DNA of 49,168 nucleotides. It comes from an uncultured Ruminococcus sp. GTDB taxonomy: Bacteria; Bacillota; Clostridia; Oscillospirales; CAG-272. Shown here piece by piece: positions 23,484 to 32,084 of the stretch. The notes below the pieces were generated by a model that was given only the letters and a program-made list of their open reading frames with translations, ran no database searches and had not been told where the DNA came from. Location of the stretch: assembly GCA_902797125.1 (NCBI GenBank), contig CADBRS010000182.1, forward strand, positions 1 through 49,168, read 5' to 3'. The position numbers and the translations under genes are program-made. The stretch's first letter is position 1, and the number at the start of each line of letters is the position of its first letter.

Positions 23484-24932
23484 ATGTCAAATCAATCCGA
23501 ACAATTCGATCCGATTTCGGCTTTGCTGGGTGAAGACCAGCAAAACAAAAAGCACGAGTCCGATCAGCAAAAGGCAAAAAAACCAAATCATGATGAGATC
23601 CCTCAATGGCGGGATGTGAGGCGGGAAACGCCGACGTTCGTCCGTGAAAAGGATCAGGTTTCCAAGATCAAGATCATCTCTTTTTTCGCGTTGCTTGGCA
23701 TCGGCTTTTTGATCGGTCTGCTGTTCTTTTTGCGGCCAACTGTTTCTGAAACGGAAAAGCGGGAGCTGACTCCTTTTCCCTCGTTGACCTGGTCCTCGTT
23801 CTGGTCAGGTGATTTTACGAAGGAAGTATCTGTTTGGTATGCGGATACTTATCCGCTCCGTGAAGGCATGATCCGGGCCTCTCAGACTATGAAATCAGCT
23901 TACGGGATCCAGTCTGTCAGCATCAAGATCACCGAACATGGAGAGGACATACCGACAGAAATCCCCGATGATATCGACCAATATATCAAAGACCACGAAT
24001 CCGAAACAGATCAGCCTGTCAACCCAGTCGAAGGACAGACGATCAACAACCTGTATGTGTCCGGTGATACGGCATATGAACTGTATGCATTCAACACCAC
24101 TGCCGCGCTGAAATATGCCCAGGCGATCAACAAGGCAGCCGAGGCTCTCAGCGGCAAAGCTCAGGTCTATAACGTTTTGGTTCCACTGTCCTATTCGATC
24201 AATCTGCCCGAATCGACCGCGACCAGTTTGGGCGCTTCTTCAGCCAAAGACGCCATCCGCTACATCTTTTCGGTTGTGGGGGACAATGTCCGCAAAGTTC
24301 AGATCCTAGACGAACTGACCAATCACAAAGATGAATATCTGTATTTCAGAACGGATCATCACTGGACCGCTTTGGGCGCTTATTATGCCTATGTTTGCGT
24401 CTGTCAGGAGATGGGAATTTCTCCCATGGCGTTGTCCGATTACAGAACGACGAATGAAATACCCGGATTTCTGGGCACTTTGTATGCCGATGCCGGTCAG
24501 CCCGCTTCCCTGAAATCGAATCCGGACACAGTCGTAACATTCAAGCCGAACAGTACCAATGATATTATCCATTATGACGGCAACGGCACGAAATATACCA
24601 CATACGGCATCATCAACGGTGTCTCAAAGACCAGCAATAAGTATCTGACTTTTTTAGGAGGAGACTTTGCCTACAGCGAGATCCATAATCCTGACAAACA
24701 TGACGGTTCCTCGGTTTTGCTCGTCAAGGAATCTTTCGGAAATGCATTTGCACCCTTCCTCGTTGATTCATTTGAATATGTTTACATCGTCGATTACAGA
24801 TACTACAAAGAAATGACACTTGCACAGTTGGTGGATACGAAAGGGATCCAGAAAGTCATCATTCTCAACAATCTGGTCGCCACCACGGCCACTGCCCGCA
24901 TCAACGAATTGAATGCATTTTTCGGTTCTTGA
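23484..24932 (+). CDS. DHHW-motif (AlgJ/AlgX-like) surface O-acetyltransferase partner
   Basis: A 482-residue protein with a hydrophilic cytoplasmic N-terminus, one membrane anchor at about 60-82 (IISFFALLGIGFLIGLLFFL), and a large extracytoplasmic domain. The FRTDHHWTALGAYYAY stretch carries the DHHW motif of the AlgJ/AlgX/SGNH-like family that completes O-acetyl transfer onto surface polysaccharides together with an MBOAT protein. The start is 15 nt after the MBOAT gene with AAAGGAGG just upstream. Residues 150-200 contain an acidic insert. The acceptor is unknown. Confidence 0.9.
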   Translation: MSNQSEQFDPISALLGEDQQNKKHESDQQKAKKPNHDEIPQWRDVRRETPTFVREKDQVSKIKIISFFALLGIGFLIGLLFFLRPTVSETEKRELTPFPSLTWSSFWSGDFTKEVSVWYADTYPLREGMIRASQTMKSAYGIQSVSIKITEHGEDIPTEIPDDIDQYIKDHESETDQPVNPVEGQTINNLYVSGDTAYELYAFNTTAALKYAQAINKAAEALSGKAQVYNVLVPLSYSINLPESTATSLGASSAKDAIRYIFSVVGDNVRKVQILDELTNHKDEYLYFRTDHHWTALGAYYAYVCVCQEMGISPMALSDYRTTNEIPGFLGTLYADAGQPASLKSNPDTVVTFKPNSTNDIIHYDGNGTKYTTYGIINGVSKTSNKYLTFLGGDFAYSEIHNPDKHDGSSVLLVKESFGNAFAPFLVDSFEYVYIVDYRYYKEMTLAQLVDTKGIQKVIILNNLVATTATARINELNAFFGS

Positions 24933-24957
24933 TTTTCATTCTTTTGAAAACCATACC

Positions 24958-24990
24958 AAAAAGCAGAGACTTCCCAGCCTCTGCTTTTTG
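24958..24990. terminator. Bidirectional intrinsic terminator
   Basis: Stem AAAAAGCAGAG / CTCTGCTTTTT with a 10-nt loop, between the convergent DHHW gene and the DUF975 gene. Confidence 0.9.
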
Positions 24991-25009
24991 TGTTTCTGTA
25001 TGAATTTTC

Positions 25010-25636
25010 TTACGCCGTCTGCTCGGCAGGTTCTGTTTGCTCTTTCTCCGTTCTCCCACAGATGGAGTCATAGAATTGAGCTTCAGTTGCCCGATAGTAG
25101 GCATCCACCCACAAAACGCCGATTCCTAAGCACAGCATACCGACGATATACCATCCGATGAAACTAAGCTGCAGCACGAACAGTTTGAATTTGTGCCCTT
25201 TCATCAGCATCCGGCTCGTTTTGATACATTCGGACCAGTCCATTTCCGGGTGATCCGCCTTTACATAGTAACTCATGGAATAGGCATAATATTTGATGAT
25301 CCCCGGGATGATGAACAACAAAGACCACAAGAAGATATAAATCGAAGTCATCAATGCGATCAAAAAATTATCTCCGAAATTCGCTGTAAAGCCTTTGAAC
25401 AGATCTGCGAAGGACATCTCTTTCCCGTCCCTGGCCTGCTTCAAAAACACAAAGCATAATCCGAACGACAAAGGTCCTGTCAGAAGCAATGAAGCAATAC
25501 CGAACGTGATGGCCGAAGCAGTGCTGGAAATCGCGCTCACGAGGAGAACGAATACTAATGCAATAAGCCATTTTCCTGCGAAAATTTGACCCCCTAAACA
25601 GGTTTTGGCCCGTTGTTTCATTTCTTTTCTTGTCAT
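25010..25636 (-). CDS. DUF975-family integral membrane protein
   Basis: A 208-residue membrane protein with about four to five hydrophobic segments. DUF975 features are the start MTRKEMKQRAKTCLGG, the LWSLLFIIPGIIKYYAYSM segment, and the conserved polar stretch ...ECIKTSRMLMKGHK. Function is unknown in the family. The ATG at 25636 is chosen because GGGAGG lies 7 nt before it; longer frames would overlap the previous gene. It is the last gene of the gliding-type ABC unit, 17 nt after the GH38-like gene. Confidence 0.88.
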   Translation of the reverse strand: MTRKEMKQRAKTCLGGQIFAGKWLIALVFVLLVSAISSTASAITFGIASLLLTGPLSFGLCFVFLKQARDGKEMSFADLFKGFTANFGDNFLIALMTSIYIFLWSLLFIIPGIIKYYAYSMSYYVKADHPEMDWSECIKTSRMLMKGHKFKLFVLQLSFIGWYIVGMLCLGIGVLWVDAYYRATEAQFYDSICGRTEKEQTEPAEQTA

Positions 25637-25653
25637 GTTAAGCCTCCCTTTGC

Positions 25654-28011
25654 TCACAATACTGATTTTGGTTGAACCGGTTTCCATATAGCCAATGGTT
25701 TCCGGCATGATTTTTCCAATGCGTCACACAACCGGTCCGGGGTATCCGTTTCCAGTTTGACGAAGCTGAAACGGTATTCCTGGAACCCGGACAAGTCCAA
25801 GGTAAAATTGGTTTCCCACGTGTTGTTCATGATCCAAGACCGAACCGCGCGCTCTGCATTCTCTGCTCTGGGTTCGCAACCTTTGCTCACATTGGCTTCA
25901 AACGGAGAGAAGGCCAGCAATGCGGTATCCGGAGCATACACACCGTACGCGACATCGGCATCAGGTGCTCTGTAAACCACACCGAAATCAGAAACCAGAT
26001 AATCCTGAGCGGTTTGCGGCAGCTGATCCAGTCCGGGGCGGAATGCCTCTTTGTTTCCTTTTCGGACCCACATCTGAAATCCGGGAAGATGCAGCGTCAA
26101 AGGCATATAGAGACTTTCGATATCTTCGGTTGGCGCCTTGCACAACTGCAGTGTCACATCGACGCGTGGGATCGGGTTCCAGATACGGATCAGCTCCCGG
26201 CAACGAATGACTCCTTCAAGCTGAAGGTCGAACGCTAAATCGGTAAATAATCTGCCTGATTCTAGAGGCGTTACCTGAAGGATCCGGCCTATAAACGCCT
26301 TGAAATTAGTTCCTCGGATGTTTTCACCCAGCATGCCCCGGTCAGCCATCGGGTCATGTCGAATTGGGGAGACCTCATATACCGGCGTCATGAACGCCGC
26401 GTCTGCATCGGACAGCAATTCCCTGTTCGCTTCTTTGTCGAACCAGGAGGTGAACCCCTTTCCTGTTTCCCAAGATAATTTTAACCAGCGGTTTTCAAAA
26501 CCATTCCCGGTGGTCACGGATTCTGCCAACGATTCGGCTCCGTGTTCACTATCTGTATAAACATAATGGTTTGTTTTTTGATTCTGATTGCGCGTATCCA
26601 AGAACCAGGTTGTCAACCCTCTGGATGTCCGGGTCGATTGTGAAGGCACCGGTTGGCCTTCTGCGTCAGTGATTATCATGCCGGAAACAGAAGGATCCGC
26701 TTCAAGTTCAAATCCGAGCGGAGCAGGCAGGGCTTTTCCCCTTGTTTGAAGGACGTCAATGGTTCCTGTGGAAACAAAGGTTTTTAACACACCGCCCTGT
26801 TCCAGAACAAATCTGTCATACAGATGGGCCATCACTTCGTGCGCCCGGGACGCGTAGGCCTGATTTCGAAAATCCAGATCTCTGACATCCTTTGAAAAAG
26901 GGTGAGAGGCAGTGGCCGAATGGCCATATGTATGCTCGGCAAACAAGAGCATATATTCCTCTGCTTCCCCAAGCCTTGCACCATTCTTGGCACAAAAATC
27001 GGGCGCCTCGTCCAAAAGCAGATGGTACAATCGTCTCGCATCCTGATAATGTGCAACCGCAACGGGGACGCAACCGATTCCGTTAGCCCACCAATCTGCC
27101 ATGTCGCCCCGGTAGACCGGTAAAGCCGAGACATCCACTCTTTGCAGGATCGTTTCGTAAAGCTCTTCGAGGGTGACCATTTTCAATTGGATGCCGTCCG
27201 GATATTTGGCCGCATAAGCCCGCATGTTATGGATGATTTCTGGATTGTGAGGTGCATTATCCGTAAACAGTCCGGAAACCGAAACAGGCAGGAAATCGTA
27301 CGGATAGCCTGCTTCACAGATTCTCGACAGGTAGGTTTCCAGATTGTCATGAAGATTATCAACCGGATCCTCTTTCCATTGATCACCGACAAATAACGCG
27401 AAAAACCCGTTTGTGCTCTTCTCGTGACGGAATCCGAGGGCGTTTCCGAGATTGTAATGTTCTCCGCTCCAGATCAGGATCCGTTTGCCTTCGGCATTCT
27501 CCCAAAAGAATGGAAAATGTCTTTTGTTGAAAGGGGGATTTGAGTGCGTCGCATTGACATTCATATACATCATCTCGACCTGATTGTCGATCAATGCGTC
27601 CCGCTGCCCCATTGAAAGACCGGTAATATCCGCACACATGGCCGTACGGAGATTCCGGATGTTTTTGGATTTTAAAAGTGATCTAAAAACCGCGATCTGC
27701 CTGGTCAACGCTGTTCCGTCAACCAGATCGTTGAAGTTCAGATAGTTCAAGGAAAGACCGATTTTATTCTGCCTGACAAGTGCAAAAAAGCGATCTGCTT
27801 CTTCATCGGTGGCTTCCCGTAAAAACCGCTCAACGATATAGAACGTTTCGCATACCCACCGGTAATCTCCGTTTTCACCGTTATCAAACGAACGGATAAC
27901 TGAACGGATGTTATCGATCTGCCGGTCGATGATTCGTTCCTGTAGGTCCGTATATCCGATATCCGTATGTGAATGCTGGACCAGCAGCACGGTCTTGATA
28001 TGATTTTCCAT
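25654..28011 (-). CDS. GH38-like glycosidase (DUF5054-type, alpha-mannosidase N-terminal domain)
   Basis: A 785-residue protein. The N-terminal HSHTDIGYTD (about 12-21) carries the zinc-binding His/Asp pair of GH38, and AMCADITG contains an Asp at the position of the catalytic nucleophile. SGEHYNLGN and FTDNAPHN are typical of the barrel. The C-terminal half is a beta-sandwich-like region. There is no signal peptide, so it should be cytoplasmic and act on an imported or internal glycan; the sugar is unknown. The ATG at 28011 is preferred over 28053, since the homology starts at MENHIKTVLL and AGGATG precedes it. It follows the DUF4340 gene by 63 nt, across a hairpin. Confidence 0.82.
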   Translation of the reverse strand: MENHIKTVLLVQHSHTDIGYTDLQERIIDRQIDNIRSVIRSFDNGENGDYRWVCETFYIVERFLREATDEEADRFFALVRQNKIGLSLNYLNFNDLVDGTALTRQIAVFRSLLKSKNIRNLRTAMCADITGLSMGQRDALIDNQVEMMYMNVNATHSNPPFNKRHFPFFWENAEGKRILIWSGEHYNLGNALGFRHEKSTNGFFALFVGDQWKEDPVDNLHDNLETYLSRICEAGYPYDFLPVSVSGLFTDNAPHNPEIIHNMRAYAAKYPDGIQLKMVTLEELYETILQRVDVSALPVYRGDMADWWANGIGCVPVAVAHYQDARRLYHLLLDEAPDFCAKNGARLGEAEEYMLLFAEHTYGHSATASHPFSKDVRDLDFRNQAYASRAHEVMAHLYDRFVLEQGGVLKTFVSTGTIDVLQTRGKALPAPLGFELEADPSVSGMIITDAEGQPVPSQSTRTSRGLTTWFLDTRNQNQKTNHYVYTDSEHGAESLAESVTTGNGFENRWLKLSWETGKGFTSWFDKEANRELLSDADAAFMTPVYEVSPIRHDPMADRGMLGENIRGTNFKAFIGRILQVTPLESGRLFTDLAFDLQLEGVIRCRELIRIWNPIPRVDVTLQLCKAPTEDIESLYMPLTLHLPGFQMWVRKGNKEAFRPGLDQLPQTAQDYLVSDFGVVYRAPDADVAYGVYAPDTALLAFSPFEANVSKGCEPRAENAERAVRSWIMNNTWETNFTLDLSGFQEYRFSFVKLETDTPDRLCDALEKSCRKPLAIWKPVQPKSVL

Positions 28012-28042
28012 AGTTTGACATCCTGACATGATCAATGAGATT

Positions 28043-28064
28043 GCAGGCTGCACGGGCAGCCTGC
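28043..28064 (-). other. Intercistronic hairpin between the DUF4340 and GH38-like genes
   Basis: Perfect 9-bp stem GCAGGCTGC / GCAGCCTGC with a 4-nt loop, 10 nt after the DUF4340 stop. There is no U-tract, so it is more likely an mRNA-processing or stability element than a terminator. Confidence 0.7.
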
Positions 28065-28074
28065 ATACTCTCTG

Positions 28075-30333
28075 TTAGTATTTGCTGGTTGCTTCAATCA
28101 GTTCCTGATTCAGGACACGATCCGCGTCAGCCATCAGTTTTTCGACGAACGAAGAAAGCACATAAAACTCGCCCTGCCCGTTGATGGTCATGAACGAACG
28201 GCGTTCGCTATACTGATAGAATCTGATGACCATGTCTTTCTTGTTGTTCTCAGTCCAATACTCGGGATTCCTCAAAGTTGCCTCATCCTCTGCATGAACG
28301 ATGATTTTGAGTTGGGCGCCTTCATCCCCGGCATCTCTGTAGGCCTGCTTCTGCTCTTCCGTCAAGTCTGCGACGCCTTCGATGGATGCTGTCAGGAGTG
28401 ACTGGTAGAAATCTCTGAAATTATCCACTCCGGAAACCATTTTATCCCGGCCCGTGGCCGTCTTGGTCGGAATAGAATAAGTCAATTCTTCTCCGTCTGC
28501 CCAAATCCGGACGTCACTTGAGCCGACCGTCTTAGACTGATCCGTTGCACTGTTGTCCAATTCGAAAAAGTGAGTCGTTTCAAAATTCGTGATCTCCAAA
28601 TCCTTGCAGAATGCAAGATTGATCTGGAAATACGATTTGTTCAGCCATACCACATCTTCCCATTCCAGGAAATCCAGGTAACTCTTTTCCACTTCGACGA
28701 TCATATCCGTGAAATCGGACAGAATATAATAGGTGCCCTGCTCTGTCATCGGACTGATCCAGAGGATATAATCCAAGGAAGCATCAAACGTGCCGTCGCT
28801 GTCAGAGTCCAAATGATACGTGAACGTAATGATGCGTTCTGCTCTATCCAGTCCGAACTCGGCCAGATCCTCTGCTGTTGTCAGCGTGTCGAGCCCCAGG
28901 TGGGCGCATCTGACGAATTTCATCGAGTAGAACTTCTGCATTGTTGCGGAACAGTTATCAGAATTGATCTCATACCCTTCGCAAGCAAAAATGTCTCTCA
29001 GTTTGCTCTTGTACTTTTTGGAAAAGTCGAACGAATGGATAGAACGCATCGTGTTTTGCCGACTTTCCAGACTGTAGAAAGTAAAAGCTATATCCAGATC
29101 CAGATCGTATTCGTATGAGCCTTCCTCATTTTGCACGTAATTACCGGATTCATCCGTATGATAATCCAAGGTGAAGATCGCAAAATCTTCGACATTGAAA
29201 TATGTGGTCAGCTGCATCGGATAGACGATCATGGGCGTCACCATCGCTTCAACGGGAGCCAGGAGCGTAGATGACATCGTGTTGCTTAGCACATAGATGG
29301 CGTCTCGGCCTTCCAACTTGACATAATAACCTCCGTCGGAAACAAGCGGATCCCCAATGTACACGGTGTATGCATATTTGCCGCTTCTGGAGAAAATGGT
29401 GTACCAGTTGTCGCTGACGGCCTTTTGGGAGCCGTTTCCATCGTCTTCCATCCTGAACCCATATTCTTCGTATCCGTTTTCCAACACCTGCGCCGTGTTC
29501 AATTTCTGCATGGAAAGCGTATAGCCGGTCGCCACGCACAGGTAAGCGATCAGCGTCTGATCGATCGTGACCATGGGCTGGTCTTCAAAACCTGCCAGTG
29601 TAAATCTGACCTCGCCTGCATTGCGGTAAACCGTATATGAACCATACGTGTTGTGGACTTCGATCCGGCCTATGATCGTGTCTTCGTTTCCGCTTGTAGT
29701 TCCCTGCGTCAATTGAGGGAAAATCAAAAGACGCTTGTTGACTCCGACGACCTCCGAGCCTTCGGTATCCACGACAGCATAGATCTCATAACTGCCTGTT
29801 GAAGCATCCAGTTGGATCAGCGTGCCGGCATCTGTCGTATAATAGCCGTCATCATTGACATACAGGACACTGCCGTCCTGATGCATCATGACGTAGACAC
29901 CGTCTTTCTTTCTGATCACATATTTTTGCTTTTGACCTGTCGGATCCGTTTCGGTATAGGTGAATGATTCCAGAACAAAATAGCGGATCAAAGGGATCGC
30001 AACGGATAAAAGGATGACCCCTGCAATGATCAGACACAGTGCCACGACCTGCTTTTTCAACATGGTCGCTTTTTTGCCCTTTTTGGATTTGCGGATCCAA
30101 TGTGCATACAGCCGGATATCTGAGTCGGAAGTAACGATATCTGTCGACGTGACTTTGGTCCCGCCTTTGCCCTCCGGCTCGGTGAACCAACCGTCGAAAA
30201 CAAACCCTTCGCGGACCGGTCTGGGAAGCATGCCGTAAGGTTTTCCTACGGTCGCCTCTTGCGACTGAACAGACAGTTCACCCTTTGATGATTCAAAAAT
30301 GACATTGATGATAGAGCCTTCGAATTCAGCCAT
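28075..30333 (-). CDS. DUF4340 membrane protein with an N-terminal InlB B-repeat-like domain
   Basis: A 752-residue protein. Residues about 30-78 form an InlB/Listeria-Bacteroides repeat (VGKPYGMLPRPVREGFVFDGW ... RLYAHW pattern, quoted in part). A Lys-rich stretch (RKSKKGKK) follows, then one membrane segment at about 93-117, and a large C-terminal domain rich in the DUF4340 pattern (VYVMMHQDG; YVLSNTM; FNVEDFAIFTLD). DUF4340 proteins accompany GldG-type ABC systems in many bacteria; the biochemical role is unknown. The positive-inside rule puts the repeat in the cytoplasm, which is unusual. The ATG overlaps the stop of the previous GldG-like gene (TAATG). Confidence 0.85.
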   Translation of the reverse strand: MAEFEGSIINVIFESSKGELSVQSQEATVGKPYGMLPRPVREGFVFDGWFTEPEGKGGTKVTSTDIVTSDSDIRLYAHWIRKSKKGKKATMLKKQVVALCLIIAGVILLSVAIPLIRYFVLESFTYTETDPTGQKQKYVIRKKDGVYVMMHQDGSVLYVNDDGYYTTDAGTLIQLDASTGSYEIYAVVDTEGSEVVGVNKRLLIFPQLTQGTTSGNEDTIIGRIEVHNTYGSYTVYRNAGEVRFTLAGFEDQPMVTIDQTLIAYLCVATGYTLSMQKLNTAQVLENGYEEYGFRMEDDGNGSQKAVSDNWYTIFSRSGKYAYTVYIGDPLVSDGGYYVKLEGRDAIYVLSNTMSSTLLAPVEAMVTPMIVYPMQLTTYFNVEDFAIFTLDYHTDESGNYVQNEEGSYEYDLDLDIAFTFYSLESRQNTMRSIHSFDFSKKYKSKLRDIFACEGYEINSDNCSATMQKFYSMKFVRCAHLGLDTLTTAEDLAEFGLDRAERIITFTYHLDSDSDGTFDASLDYILWISPMTEQGTYYILSDFTDMIVEVEKSYLDFLEWEDVVWLNKSYFQINLAFCKDLEITNFETTHFFELDNSATDQSKTVGSSDVRIWADGEELTYSIPTKTATGRDKMVSGVDNFRDFYQSLLTASIEGVADLTEEQKQAYRDAGDEGAQLKIIVHAEDEATLRNPEYWTENNKKDMVIRFYQYSERRSFMTINGQGEFYVLSSFVEKLMADADRVLNQELIEATSKY

Positions 30334-32084
30334 TAAGCGAACCTCCTGCGAACCACGACAAAGACACCGGCGGCAAGACAGAGCACCGCGGGGATCAAAG
30401 CCATCACGACTGTGACCGTGCGGGCTTGCGATTCCTGAATGTAATCTTCTTTGATCGTTGTAGAATTAAATGGTTTCCAAGGGATATTGACCGCGACAAC
30501 TTCCTTGCCCATACTGCGAAGCGCGCCCAAGAGCACATCTGCATTTCCGTAGACTTCGCTCTGCAGCAGCGTGTCCGATGCGAAATCGGTTGATGCGCAT
30601 GCCAGCACGAATGCCGTATGGCTGACCGACGTATAACTGGACTCCTGCTCAGTATGAGATTCGGTAGTTAAAGTCATCAGCGGATAGTTGCCGCCTTCTC
30701 CGACCAAACTCTTGTTGCCGATCGAATCATCATCACCCAAACCGTTGTCGATATAGGCAGTAGCATCTGCTCCTGCCAGAAAAACGTTGCTGATCGTTCT
30801 GGACACACCGTTGCTGTACCGGTATGCATACTGGAACGTCTCCGTCAGAGACTCATCCTCTTCCGGTGTCACATACATCGTGATGTAGGTCCGATCGTAT
30901 GAGATCGATCCAGTATTCTTGAAAACGACCTTGGCCGGTACGCCGGTCGAACGCATATCGTTGGTCACACCGGAACCGCTTCCGACTGTTGAATATTCGC
31001 CCACGAACGTAAAGCCGTCCGCAGTCAATGTCTGGATCTGGTTCCGGATCTGATGGGCAAAAGTTCGGCCTGCTCCATCCGTTGTCCGGTCGATCACGAT
31101 GCCCCATTCGGTCAAATATTCTTCGAGATGGGTCAAAACGGGCATTTCGGGATTGAAAAAGATGCAATATGCGTATGTCTTATCCAAAAAACGGTCCAGT
31201 TTTTCAATTTCGGATACCGAGCCTTCTCCGTCAAATCTGGATTTGAAGTCCTGCGTAGGTCCATAAGTCACCATTAACCGGCAGTTATCCGGAACCTCAT
31301 CTGTTTCCAGGTTCAAATACATGACTTTGTATCCGGCATTTTCAAGCAGAGACCACATGGATGCCGGAAGCGGTATCTCCCCGTGATTGTTCGTGACGGC
31401 GCAAATCGGGGCCTCGGCTTTGGTCACGGCGATGATAGACGATGTGAAATACTTTTCGCCGTTGTAGGCCCACGGAGTCGTGGAAGTGTCGTCATTGAAC
31501 ACGAAGAATGCCCGGATCGAAAGGATCCTGAACTCCGTCCCGCTGGCAATGATGACCTGAGACGAATAGATATTGGATGCCGAGTTGGCTTTATACTTTT
31601 GGACGGCACTGGCATTGTTATAAATATCAATGCATTGGACTTTGATATTCTGCGGAAACGCTTTCTGCAAATTCAGAGCCGTGTAATAGATCATACGCTG
31701 ACTCGAATTGCCGAGCAGCACGTCAGGATCATCGCAGAATATGATATCCACTTTGACGTCTTCGCCTGCATACTCATCCTTCAGACCTGCAAAGGTCGAG
31801 GAAAGCATGTCTTTGCAACTGTCTGTGAGTGAATACAGCCCCAGGTATTCTGGGTTCTTTGCCTGATACACTTCTCCGGTCAGATCTATATACCAAAGGA
31901 ACTGATTGCTTATCGCTGTCATCAAGACATTGAGCAGCACCACGGCAACAATCACCGCTATCGTGATCACAACGGCCACCGTGCCGTGTCTGAATCTGCG
32001 GTTGAACTCGGCCTTGCGGAATTGTTCAGATTCTTCTGGAGTCATTTCTGTTTTTTTGGTTTCTTGTTCGTTCGAAACACTCAT
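30333..32084 (-). CDS. GldG-family ABC-system auxiliary protein (second copy)
   Basis: A 583-residue protein: cytoplasmic acidic N-terminus, a membrane segment at about 30-55, a long extracytoplasmic domain, and a C-terminal membrane segment (about 555-577) ending in RRRFA. The ectodomain has the GldG-type opening (FLWYIDLTGE ... YSLTDSCKDML) and the NNHGE motif of the substrate-binding-like Gld domain. It is a tandem paralogue of the preceding gene. The ATG at 32084 is chosen because GGAGG lies 5 nt before it; the longer frame would overlap the previous gene by about 85 nt. The overlap with that gene's stop is ATGA. Confidence 0.87.
   Translation of the reverse strand: MSVSNEQETKKTEMTPEESEQFRKAEFNRRFRHGTVAVVITIAVIVAVVLLNVLMTAISNQFLWYIDLTGEVYQAKNPEYLGLYSLTDSCKDMLSSTFAGLKDEYAGEDVKVDIIFCDDPDVLLGNSSQRMIYYTALNLQKAFPQNIKVQCIDIYNNASAVQKYKANSASNIYSSQVIIASGTEFRILSIRAFFVFNDDTSTTPWAYNGEKYFTSSIIAVTKAEAPICAVTNNHGEIPLPASMWSLLENAGYKVMYLNLETDEVPDNCRLMVTYGPTQDFKSRFDGEGSVSEIEKLDRFLDKTYAYCIFFNPEMPVLTHLEEYLTEWGIVIDRTTDGAGRTFAHQIRNQIQTLTADGFTFVGEYSTVGSGSGVTNDMRSTGVPAKVVFKNTGSISYDRTYITMYVTPEEDESLTETFQYAYRYSNGVSRTISNVFLAGADATAYIDNGLGDDDSIGNKSLVGEGGNYPLMTLTTESHTEQESSYTSVSHTAFVLACASTDFASDTLLQSEVYGNADVLLGALRSMGKEVVAVNIPWKPFNSTTIKEDYIQESQARTVTVVMALIPAVLCLAAGVFVVVRRRFA

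Noticed and set aside
28043..28064. Hairpin taken as a terminator between DUF4340 and the GH38-like gene
   Set aside because: No U-tract follows on the minus strand.
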